From positions 72,864,001 through 72,928,000 of the forward strand of contig NC_060215.1 in NCBI RefSeq assembly GCF_021130785.1: 64,000 bases of DNA. The letters are read 5' to 3'. The notes beneath the pieces are model-generated. The model was not told where the DNA came from. It made no database searches and worked only from the letters and a program-made list of their open reading frames with translations. Shown in pieces: positions 24,600-36,547 of this stretch (the first letter of the stretch is position 1; each line of letters begins with the position of its first letter). Source of the DNA: Homalodisca vitripennis (Eukaryota > Arthropoda > Insecta > Hemiptera > Cicadellidae). Both the position numbers and the translations under genes were made by a program.

Positions 24600-25095
24600 C
24601 ATGATTCACTTTCACTGATCACATGATGCACACACCTTTGCCATACCATTGCAAAGATTATACTGTTTCTTGTGGGATTTCCACATTTTCAGAATTCTGT
24701 GCCAAAAATGGCAACATTTCAAGTCATGCAGACAGTAAGCCTATTAGCTGTATTACCTGTACAACTTTTGGTCATTATTGCAATATTATTTACACAGTGA
24801 ACATTAATCATTTCGTATTTTTGATAAAAACCTTTGTGTTATTATCAGTACTCTTTCAAATGTCAATATTAAAGTCTCCCACAGTACAACTTTACATTTG
24901 GGTCCATTTTCTTTTGTATATAACATGATATATTGTCAAAGTATTCAAGAAATTTGTAGAATTACAGTTCAGTCTTATATAGGATGCTATATCGGATTTT
25001 CAGACACGAAAACTACACTATAAATATTTACAAATATGTAAGAAAATGCTTTAAGGAGAACCTACATGCATTAAATGAGCAATATTGACAACCTC
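24600..25095 (-). pseudogene. Non-LTR retrotransposon endonuclease fragment, copy 1
   Basis: About 495 bp that recur in diverged form at 31858-32342. Read on the minus strand, it has broken text of an APE-type endonuclease: FLEYFDNILCYIQKK in one frame, then CTVGDFNIDI in the next. GDFNI(D/N) is the signature with the catalytic Asp and Asn of LINE endonucleases. Several frameshifts and stops separate the pieces. It resembles the corresponding region at 44788-45576 (LINE D), so both may be old copies of that lineage. The plus-strand open frame at 24623-24928 is antisense and not a gene. Confidence 0.6.
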
Positions 25096-25099
25096 AAAA

Positions 25100-28000
25100 A
25101 AGAAGTATGGTTATTCACAAGGATACATGCTTCACCATAAACATTTTCTCTACAAAAATAAGAAACTAATTAGAAATATGTTTCAGTTGGTTTTAGTTTT
25201 AAAACTAACTGAAACATACAAGAGGCTTCTAACTAATGGAAGTGGTCACAATAAGAACAATGTTAGAATTGGTTTAATCTCAAACTACGGCATATACATT
25301 TAATTAGCTTTTTATTGATTGAAAATTAATAACGTACAATAAGACAGAAGAATCTCTGAGTTAAACTATAGCAAAAATTAGAGCCAGGATTTGTACTACC
25401 AATTTTGATATCCACGAAGTGGGCAAGTTTTGGATTGTTCACTTATGAGTACATTACTCTCTTTCAAGATACTTCCAAGGGGCTTACCAATGGAGACCGG
25501 GTATGGAATGCTAGCTTTATTCAAAGATAACTCTCAGGAAATCCCTTTATTATTCTGAGAACTCTTATTGAAAAATTTCTCTCAGTGCAGGATCTCTACA
25601 GTAACCTACTGCAATTCCTAAAATTCAGACTGGGTTCAGGAGTTTCCCCCATGAAATTTGCTTGTGACAATTTTTGTTTGTAAAATGGTTGTATACAGGT
25701 TTTTTTCCAAGGCCATAATGAATGGCCTTTACTTTTTCTGTTAAAGTATTATAAAAGACTACTTTAACTATTGTAAAATAGATAAAAAAATATAACAAGT
25801 ATATTACACAATGGTGATCTGATATAATTTCAGTCTTATTTCCCTTGTATTTTACATTCAGTGTTATCTATTCAGAAATAAAATTTTAACTGAGCAATCG
25901 TATAGTTGTATTGTAAATCGATGCATATATTTTATTCTTCAATGTCTGAGCAAACTCAGCCAGCTTTTGCTTGGATTATTTAATGAATAATTCCTTCAAA
26001 AATTATTAAAGTTATTTCATTATTAATTCTGGAAGACACTTATTGGATTTCTGTTAGAGTATGTATGTTGTGTTGTTATATTTCACCTAAAACAACAAAT
26101 CTTAGGAAATGTGAAATTCATAGATAGTATTGGTATTTACCCTGTCAGTTCTTTTTTAAAATCTTTGTAGTATAAGTTGTGGGTGTTGTCTTCACTTGTA
26201 CATGTTGTTTCCTTCTTATAGAAAAGTTACTAGTGTGTATTGTTATTTTATATAACAAAATTAATGACAAGGATAATAATATTAAATAGTTCTGGTAACA
26301 ATAACGTATTAGCTAAAATTTGTTTAATGCAAGGTAAATCAGCAATGTAATCTTTAATGCTCATAAATTTAAAAAGTGGAAAAAGAAATGTGTTTCTTTT
26401 TTAAATATTATTTTAATTTAATTTAAATCCGAGAATAAGAAATAAAAGATACATAAATGAGCATTTCATAATATAGACACACTATGTAAGTGCCTGAACT
26501 GGTTTTTCTGTGTTCTGTTATCTATTGTTATCTGTTAAGTAATATGTGATTTTGGTTCAAAAGGGTGGTAATGAAGAATATATCCACAGTAGCTGAGGAC
26601 ATTATTTTAAAAGAAGAGTTTCAAGAGCAATACTGCACCACGTGTTGGTAGTATATCTTTGTAGTAGTAAATGTAGTGAACTTATAATATGAAACAAAAT
26701 ATTATACGTAGAATCAGTTCTGATTTGATATTTATACATTTTTAAAGTTACGTGGTAAGTTTTGAGTTTGTAAACTGACAAGTAATATCTCAAATGTCAT
26801 CTGGTAATAACAAAAACTCAACATGTTGAAATTTTAACACTTGCATACTTAAATTACTTGCAAAGTTAAATTATTCAACATGGTTTTTCTGAATGTTAAT
26901 GAAATACAAATTTTAAATCATGTGTATGATGGGATTAGTAACCATTTACATCTTTTAGAAATTAACAGAGTTGCCAACAAAAATTTTAGCTCAACAAATT
27001 TAGTTTAGATATGGTACTGTATCAGAAATGTGTTAGGTTGTAAATTTCACTTATTGGTTGTAGATTATTTCCAGCTCCACCTTTTGAGCCATTACGTAGT
27101 GCGCGAGTTGGCCGATCACTTCCCCTACACCCCCTGTTCTCTTCACTATTTCTCTTATCTAGTCCATTGAAAGTTATGTAATAATTAATTATTTATTTAT
27201 ATTTGTATGTATTGATTTTTAGTTGATATATTTGACACTACTAGAAATAAAATTGGAAGAAAAGTCAAAAGATTTTATTAGATAAATATTTCCTCATCTG
27301 AAATGCTTGCTACATATAAAATATAGTGGCGTATCTTTTTATTTTACCTTTGAGTTGACTGATATGTCTATGATAAGACCTTTGAATCTAATTAGTAAAC
27401 AAATACAATATAGAAACACAAGTTTTCATTTTCATAAACAGATGACATTTAAAACTGTTTAAAACCTTTAAAAGTAGATCTGTAATTGTTAATTTACTCA
27501 GAATCGTTATTTAAGGCAACAATCTTGTTAATTACTGTTACAGTATTGATTTCAAGGAGTCAAACCCCTCAATGTTAAAGTACTTTTTGTATTTTTTTTT
27601 TATTTAGGATGGTTTATTAAATAAAGTCTGGATTCAGATATAGCATATTTGAATTGCATATATGTTATGATTTTTAGTTTTTATTTTGTTAAATCATAAT
27701 GTTTGATCTTATTGTATCAAATGCACTTTAGTTATAGATAGATAAATTATTTAGGTTAATCCTTTGAGAGAAAAAATGCTAGTAACTTACATTTTTGCAA
27801 TATTACATAAATTTTGCAAGTATTACAATGTGATAAGAAAAATATTTCATTCCCAAACATTTCTGCATGTGACAAAAATTTAACTGTTGCATAAATAAGT
27901 CAATCAAAGTAACTAGTTTTATGTTTCTATCTCTATTATCTAACTATTATAAAATGTTGATGCCTTAATTGTACTTAATTAATGTTTATTTTTACAAAAC

Positions 28001-31000
28001 AAATTTAAATTATAGAAACATAATGTGAACTATAAATAGAGAATAAAGGTGTGAGGGTTGAAAAATATTTTTTGTTATTAGAGAATATTACAAAGATAAC
28101 TTATATTTTACTATTCATACTTTAATTTGGACTTTAACTGAGTAGATTTTAGTTCAAGGAGAAATTAAAACATCAGAGATTGTACTCATTTCCTGGATGC
28201 AACAGATCACATGAAGGCAATTTTCTCACATTTACTCTTTTAATAGTTGTGATTTTTCTTCACGAGGAAATCTTCTCAAAACAATCCTCTGACTAGTATG
28301 AATGGCCTCTTAGACAATACTAATATTGTTTAAATCTGTATATCAAACTTGTCTATAATAACCTATTACAAGTAATGTACAATCTACCATAAAATTTAAA
28401 CTATGCAGAGTTCGCATTTAAAAAATGTCTGAATATTATTTTTAAGTGATAAATAAAAATGTATTTGTGCTCCATAGCAAAATTTTGTCTAATGAAGGAA
28501 TAACATGTAAAATGGAACTTCAATTAATTATAGGTGAGTAATTATATTCATAAATTAAATTTGTCCCTCAGGGAATATTGCAAAACTGGGGACAAAAGTT
28601 TTAATGAGTTTAAAAAACAGATTTAACAGAAGATTAAGAGGTGTTAAGGTAACTTGAAGAAATATATCAAAAGACATCAGGCAAGCTGCTAATATTTTTA
28701 ATCACAAAAATATTATTGTAAATTCCAAATGTTACGGCAAACTGCCTGTCTCGGTTGCAATCTCTTATGTGTTAATAATCGCATTTATTTTACTAATTCA
28801 TTGACACTTTTTTTTAGCTAATAGCACTCTTTCATATAGTATAAATATATTGCTTGTTTCATGAAAACAGAAATTTTTTGATTGCCAAATAAAATAAATT
28901 ATTATCCTTACTTAAGGATCCTTGTTACTTAACAACACTTTTTAAGTGGAAATTTTGTTTATTACGTATGTGTGTGTGTGTATTTGTTTTTCTCATACTT
29001 TAGCGTATTCAGAAAAATTATCAAGGATATGTTGATGTAGTATGGTAAATTTCAGAGTCTGGGAGCATGGAATATACTTTAGTATATAGGGGTTTAGAAG
29101 TCCAAAATGTAGAGGTTTAAAATATTAAATCATCAGTTTTGACTTATTTATGTATTACAAATTAGTGGATATAAAGTTTTAAGGAGGAAATACAACTGTA
29201 TAGTTGCTATCAACCTCCTCCCTAATTTTACTCATTTATAAATATTCAATAATTGATATAGACACAACTTATTCTTTTTAAATATCTAAGGCTCAAAGGG
29301 TTAACGCTAAATATATACCATCACACTATTCTGTTTCTTAACATATTGCATTAGTAATTATTCGTTGTATTAATTAATTACCTTTAATAGTCACTATTTT
29401 ATTTAAACTTTCAGAATTGTACACAAGACTCTCAGTTTACATTATTACTAAACTACCTTATTTTGACTTTTACCATGCTTTGACTCCTTTTAAAATAAAT
29501 TCATGGAGAGTGTACAAATATGACAAATTAATTTTACTGAGACAATAATATATATGAATATACCAAAAAAAAATAATTGTTATCATTTAATTTATTATTA
29601 TGTGTTAAAACTATATGTACTAACTGCTTTACAATTGTATATCATTAAAAGTGAAAAATAGCATGTTTAAAAGCTTATAAGTTTTAATGCTTCTAAATAT
29701 ATATCTAAGAGTATTCTAGAAACAGTAAAAATATTGTTGGAGTTTCCCATGTTTTTGTGTGTTAGATCATTTAGTGAACATTTACTAAATTCATACATTG
29801 GTGATATCTTAAGGATAAGGCTATTTCTGAAAGAACCATTAATCTCAGTGTTGTACTGTATGTTAATTAGTTTCATTAAATGCTTAAATTAACACTAAAA
29901 ATTAGATTTTTTACTTTCTCAGCAAACATGTTGTTATGAATGTAAGAACAAGCTTTAACTGATCTATGCAAAATGTCTTTCAGGATGGGTTTCAAAATGA
30001 GAACAAACAAAATGACTTAAGAGTATTAAATAGTATGTGTGAACATGTATAAGATGTTTGTGTCATCAAATGATTGTCAAAACACCAAATAAAAAAAAGT
30101 AGTAGACCTACCAATAATTTTAATATTTAAGTGATGTTCTTAGTGGAAATTTGGAACTGTATCATGTTTCCCTTTAATATTTTTCATGGCTGTAATTCTT
30201 TTTCATCTGACATTTTATTGATGTAAATATTCTTTAATCATTCAACCTTGGTTGATTAAAAATACACAACAACATTTTAAAATTAAAAACTGCAAAGTTG
30301 ATAATGATAATAATTGATAATGGTCTAACATATGTTTAGTTTATTTCTATTGTCAAAACAAATTAATACTCACTTTTAGTTTTATTTGGGTGTGAATTTG
30401 TCGTTATCGACCCGGGAAAGTTGAAAATGATCATTTATCTTTATTGAAACAATTATTGAAAAATTAATGATAATTGTTGAAAATTATTAAAAAAATAATG
30501 TTGTCTAATTTAATACTTGAATCACGAATTGAACTGTAGTGACGCCTAAGAAGTAGTACCTTATCTCAATTGAAGGTAATTCAATTCATCTCATAACCTA
30601 TGAAAGTTTTATGCCTTTTGAATTGTAGTGACTGGTCCACAAATTCAATTTTATTGTAATTTGGTAGTTAAGAAAATACTGAGACATTTGTAGGATTATG
30701 ACTAATAAAGTATAACTTTCAAAAACACATTTATTTAAAAATTAGATTAGTTAAACTGTGGATTATATTATCCAAAAATGTTAAATGGCTATTATAAGTG
30801 TAGAGTTTAAACTGCATTTGACATTAATATAACAAATTACTGAACAAAATCCACTATATTTTACAGAAAAATATTGTATTTCCTTTAAAACATAATTAGA
30901 TTGGTTGCATCCATATTTACAGTTATATGTATTTAGGAGTCCAAGAACCTTATTAATAGTTTCCAAAGTTGCTAGATATTCTGTACATGGAAATGTGAAA

Positions 31001-31857
31001 AGTCTTTGCTGAAGTTTCAGATAATTCTGAAGATAAAAAGTGTTGTGTTCTGAAACATTCCCATCTAGTCTGGATTAACAAGACCCAAGTTATGGTTTTG
31101 TTCTATATTAGTTTTACATTAGCTGGAGTAAAATGACACACAATATTAGAAGAGATTAAACAATTTACATGTTTGCCATAAGTAGAAAATATTATAATTT
31201 CACATACATAGGTATATGATTATATTCAACTATGTTCATCACTTCATTACCACTATGTATTCAGTAATACAATGTTCATTGTGAACACAAATTCTCTTCT
31301 AAACGTGGGATATTGTTCCTTCCATCAAATTAAGATAAAAGCGATAATACAACGAAGCAACAAAGACTAACCTTCTGATAGGATAGTTTTGTACTGAATT
31401 TGACCACTGAAATTATTTTTCTTGATTTATCTGGGTCTTTCTGTACATATTTCATACAGTTATTATTTTCTACAGCATCTATTTTATATGAGTAGTCAAA
31501 ATCTATTGTAATAATGTAACAGGGGAAACTGTTTTGTGAACTGGGTGCCCACAACCTGTTTAAAATCATAGGCTGCTGAAAATTTTGCAATTTACTTTGG
31601 TATTTGCTGGCAGCAGTTCAGACCCATTTTTTAATACAAGCAATAAGGAGTCAATCGACTACTGCTATTGTGGGTACTTGGCTTTTTAGTAGTTGATCGA
31701 CTGCCTCAGTAGTCAACTTGTTAAGGGACAAATACAAGAGTTTTTACTCATTTTTTTAGTTTAAAATTCATTTTAATTTCTGAATCAACATTTAAACAAC
31801 GTAGAAAACTTCTTATTTTGTTTTTAAAGTGATCAGAAACAGAAAATCAGGAAATGC
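25100..31857. other. AT-rich non-coding stretch
   Basis: No gene supported. A GC- and CpG-richer patch of about 110 bp lies at 27065-27175 and has a frame open to TAA at about 27180, but no motif is recognisable. The remaining open frames are short and AT-driven. Confidence 0.5.
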
Positions 31858-32342
31858 TATTCCTTCACTTTCACTGATCATGTCATACAAACACCTTTGC
31901 ATGCCAGAGCAAAGATTACCACCTTCCAGCACATATTATTATCCTTACTCTCATAATCTGCACACTTTCAGAATTCTCTGTCAGAAAAGGCAAAATTTCA
32001 AATGATACAGACAGTAAGTCTTATGGTCTGTATAACTGTTGGTCGTAATTGCAATTTTATTTACCCAGTGAAGATTAAATTATCTCATATTTTTTATAAA
32101 AATTGCTTTCACTATCTATACTCTTTAAAACGTGAATATTAAAGTATCCCCCAATATAATTTTACATTTTGGTCTTTTCCTTTTGTATGTAACATAATAT
32201 ACTGTATTCAAGGAAATTGTGGAGTTACAGTTCAGCATCATATATAAGGAGATGAAAATTGCGCCATAAATGTTTACAAATATGTTACAAAAAACGTCAA
32301 GGGTAACCTTTATGAATTAAATGAGCCATACTGACTACAACA
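31858..32342 (-). pseudogene. Non-LTR retrotransposon endonuclease fragment, copy 2
   Basis: A diverged copy of 24600-25095 in the same orientation, alignable by eye through most of its length (shared blocks include CTTTCACTGATCA and GAGTTACAGTTCAGC). The region matching the GDFNI motif of copy 1 is corrupted here. It has no intact frame. Confidence 0.6.
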
Positions 32343-35300
32343 CATAAACAATGTAGAAAATATCTAATTTTGTTTCACAACTGAATAGCAGCAGAAAGCA
32401 GGAATTACAATTTCTTCCAATAAATTTTGGAGGCTTATTGAGGACAGTATAATCTTATTCAATGTTTACTCCATGTGTATCAAATCATTGAAACATTCAT
32501 ATATAGATTTTGACTCTAAATAAACTTTTAACATTGCATTATCGGTACTTTTTTATTACTCATTATATAAGAATTGAACTTTTTTATATACTTTACAGTT
32601 TACCGTACTAATTTTGTTATTTCTTAATGGAGAAAATTAGATTCTTGTTTATGAGTTTATGACGTTAGACTATATTTGCTTTCTAATACGCAACCAAGGA
32701 AAATACTGCACCTTTCTGTGGAGTTTATAAACACCATATGAAAGAGGGGATTTGGAAGCTTTATCACAGTGTAATATTGTAATCATAAGTACAAAATAAA
32801 GTTTTTAAATGCAATCAACACCTCAACTTATATACTAATTGTGAAAATTATACTTGCCACATTACTAACAAACCAGCGTTGAAGTTGTTAAAGAATATTT
32901 TGTTTTTTCTAATAATTCTTTTTCTTTTAATGTCAACTGGGACTACTTTGGCACAGGTGTTGAATTTTAAAAGTTGATATAAAATATAAATCAGTTCTTG
33001 TATGAAATAAATAAAAAATAGCTCAGAGCATACAAATTAACATTGTGTGAAAATCATTACAAACTCCTTAAACTTAAACATACAACATCTTCATTTGATC
33101 TCTAATAATCAATATGTTTTCACATTCTAAAACTCATAATTCTTTTCAATAATTGACCTTGGTTTCTTAAAATGATTTAATTACGTGTGTATGAGGATTC
33201 TAAAAAAACTTTTTTGTTGTAACTGTGATTTTGATAAATTTTTACTCTATAAACAATTAAACTATCAAAATTTAATATATTTGAAATTTAGAATTTATTG
33301 AAATGTTTTATCCAACCTTCTATAAGCTTTTTAGGCCAATATATAATTTTTTTTTGTATTGTTACTGAAAATGGTAGACATTGCATTAGTAAGACATCTC
33401 TGAATTTGTTATATGTTGTTTGGATTGCTATTAGTAGTTAGTTATACCCTTGAATTTTCAGATTGTTTTACCTAAATCTCCAAAACTATGCACCTTGTGG
33501 CAACTCTACTGAAACCTTTTTTAAAGTAGGTTAAATTTGCTACAATTTGAACTAAATGCAACCGGCTTAAATGTAATTGTTTCAGAAATACAGATAACCT
33601 AAAATAGGAAAACTTTTCCTAAAAGTGAAATTCTCCAGTTTGTGTTTCTGGCTTTGTCTCATCAAAACTACTGGTCAAATAAAAATTATAAATAATGAGT
33701 TTTAAAGTAAGTTTTATTATCTCCAGTTTTATCACTTCTATAAATTCTCATGTAATATCTTCACTTTTCAGTTCTGAAACTATTATATTTACAGAACTCT
33801 GGTTGGGTTCAAATTGTAGTCAATGTAACCTATAGCATGTTTTCAAGTTTCCAGCTCATATCGGATGTGGCAGGAGTTTAGGATGGGAAAGTGCACAGTT
33901 GCTCCATTAACTCCCTATTATTCACCAGCAGCAATTTTACAATGTGACAAGAAGTTGATAAAAGTCACTCACTGTATAGTTTTGGGTACATTTTCAAAAA
34001 AAATTATAGTGTATGATGTTCTAGTTCTATTATACAATTTGTAAGACAACATGTGCTTTATTGAACATTGGTTTTGAAATATATTAAAATAAAAAAACGT
34101 CTTGAATTGTTGGTGACTATAAACTTTAAATAAGAATCTGGTATAACTGATTAAAAAAACATATTGTTCTAGTCTTTATATAGTTTCAAGTATCAATGTG
34201 TCTCAATATGTGTTAATTGAATCAAACAGCTTAAGTGTCAAAATTTCTAAAGTTTTACAATAAAAAGTTAACTTTTTCAAATGTATTTTTATCTATTATT
34301 AAATTATATTTAAATGAATTGGAAACATACCTTTATCTAAGGTATTTACATCACAAATATTACAATTTAAATTAAAGGGTATACATAACAAAAACTATAA
34401 GAAACTATAACAAAATATTTTGTATTCAAAATGCAGTCCCTTGTGTCAAATTAGCCCCTGTTGACAGGTATGGGTGATAAAATTATCTCATTTAAGTTCC
34501 CTCAATCACTGTATTGTACAGTGTGAACATTTTCAACTATCAGCCAGGAAGAACATTGGTTTTATTCCACCATTGATTTTACCACTTTTTCAAGAAAACT
34601 TGAAATATTGCTTGTAATTCTCAGGGAACAGTTATTTTAAGAATGAAATGTATGTACACTTTGCAAAAACACCACTAGCAAAGTTTTCTTTGCCTATTTT
34701 AACCCAATTCTTTGTAAATATATGGGTTAGGTGTTATAATGCTGCCCTTGAACAACAAAATACCTGTGCAATCTTGCATAGTAATTGGTATTTTATATGT
34801 ATTTTGTTTGTTTTATTTCAATGTATGAAACCTAGATTACTTGGCGTGTTTTCTGCATTCATTATTACTTTAAGTAAGAATGGGATCTCAAGCTGAATAT
34901 TTGTGGTAAGAAAATACTGTCACAGTGGAGGAAGAAAATATGAGTTAAGAAATATTTATTTGAAGTGATCCTGCTCTTCACTTCATAGAAGAGCTCCAGG
35001 ATTACAGTGATAATGATACGGAATGCTCCTGTGTCTGCTTTTAGTGTTAAAGTTATGTGTGCCTGTCAATTGTTTATTGTTATTCAATGTAACTTTATCT
35101 TACTTATTAGTTAATATTTAATTTGTTATATATTTATCATTCAATATATATAATAAACAACGATGTTTAATTAGTCATTTTTTGTGACAAATATTTTGTG
35201 TTAACAACTGTGGTTTTCTCAAATGTAAAAGTTAGGTTGGAACTCATTGTTGCATTGACTAGCTTATTCTAGAATTTTTCACAAAGCAGTGAAATTTAGT

Positions 35301-36066
35301 ATTTAAAGGCAATAACACAAATTCATTAGCCTTATGTAGATCGGTAAATAAGGTCATTTGTCATGTTCAATCATTTTTAAAATATTCAGAAATCATATTT
35401 ATATTCTTCACTGGAATATTTATACTTGAATATTTCTCTTTTTGCCTTCTCTACTTGTCTCATAGTCTACAGTATAAGCTTAACTAATATTATATAATAA
35501 AGTTTGACATATGGTATATATTGTATATGCTCGAATACTGCAAGCACATTTTGTAATGCAATATCATTCCAATCCTATGCTACCTAGTACATTTTTAATA
35601 CACATACACATACTTAGAGTATATTATTAAGAAATTGGCATGGATGGTTTCTCTTTTGAATCATATTTCTATGATTTGCAGGCATTGTTTGGACTAAATT
35701 TATCATAATAAATTTAAACTGTTATACTTGAAATTTTTGTTTTATTTACCCTTGACCCATTGGCACTTTAATATTTCTGCATTTGACCTCACTGGAAGGA
35801 TTCAGTTGGAATGAGAAAGTAAAAAATACAAGTGTTTGCCTTGTTCAGACATCATACAAATGTAATCTGTCTTTCAAAACACTGTTTTAATAAAAAGAAA
35901 TCACAATACAATCACTAGTAAAGAGTAAAAAGTTCACAAATAGTCACTAAACATATCGTTCACAATTTTTTACTCTAACATCAGAGACACACGACACAAA
36001 GATAGATAACACAACTGACCATGTTACTTGGTAACAGTACAATACGTGCGCTCAGCAGGGCCAGAG
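32343..36066. other. AT-rich non-coding stretch before the transposon cluster
   Basis: I see no gene here. The open frame at 34648-34896 starts with ATG but has no motif and typical AT-rich composition. Confidence 0.5.
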
Positions 36067-36069
36067 TTA

Positions 36070-36425
36070 GTACGGTGTTATTAACCTAAAAAAAGGCCTA
36101 ACCTTGACATCCAAAGTAAAAGTTTTATTCCAAGTCCAAATTGTTCTATATAACCCTCTTATTGTTTGGTAAAAAGTTACACCATTTTGAGCGTCGGGTT
36201 TTTGGGGAGAGGGGGAGAAAAAGTAGGAAATTTAGTAGTTTTTTTAGTTTTTTGGAAATTGGTTGAAAACTAAGCTGTTTAGCACAAAGAGTGTTATATA
36301 CAAAAATATTTTACATGAAATTTTAAACAAAAAATGTCCTATGCATATTCCCTGTAAAATTTACGGTTCATGAGTTGCAGACGGTGTAAAAATAAAAATG
36401 ATATAATTTTTAAGGTTTTTTTTCA
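36070..36425 (+). repeat. Left inverted-repeat arm of the PIN/CXC element
   Basis: Pairs in reverse orientation with 39560-39904. Similarity is strongest from 36112 to 36200 and again at 36255-36390. The best-matching blocks are separated by small indels, so the two arms have diverged since the element was made. Confidence 0.85.
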
Positions 36426-36547
36426 AATAAAGCTATATAGAAATAAGTAAATGATTTAATTAAAGAGTAATAATATACTACAGTATTATAGTCAAAAAGA
36501 GGCTAAGAGGCACCATAGAAGGTTGAAAAAGTAAAAATAATTGTTAG

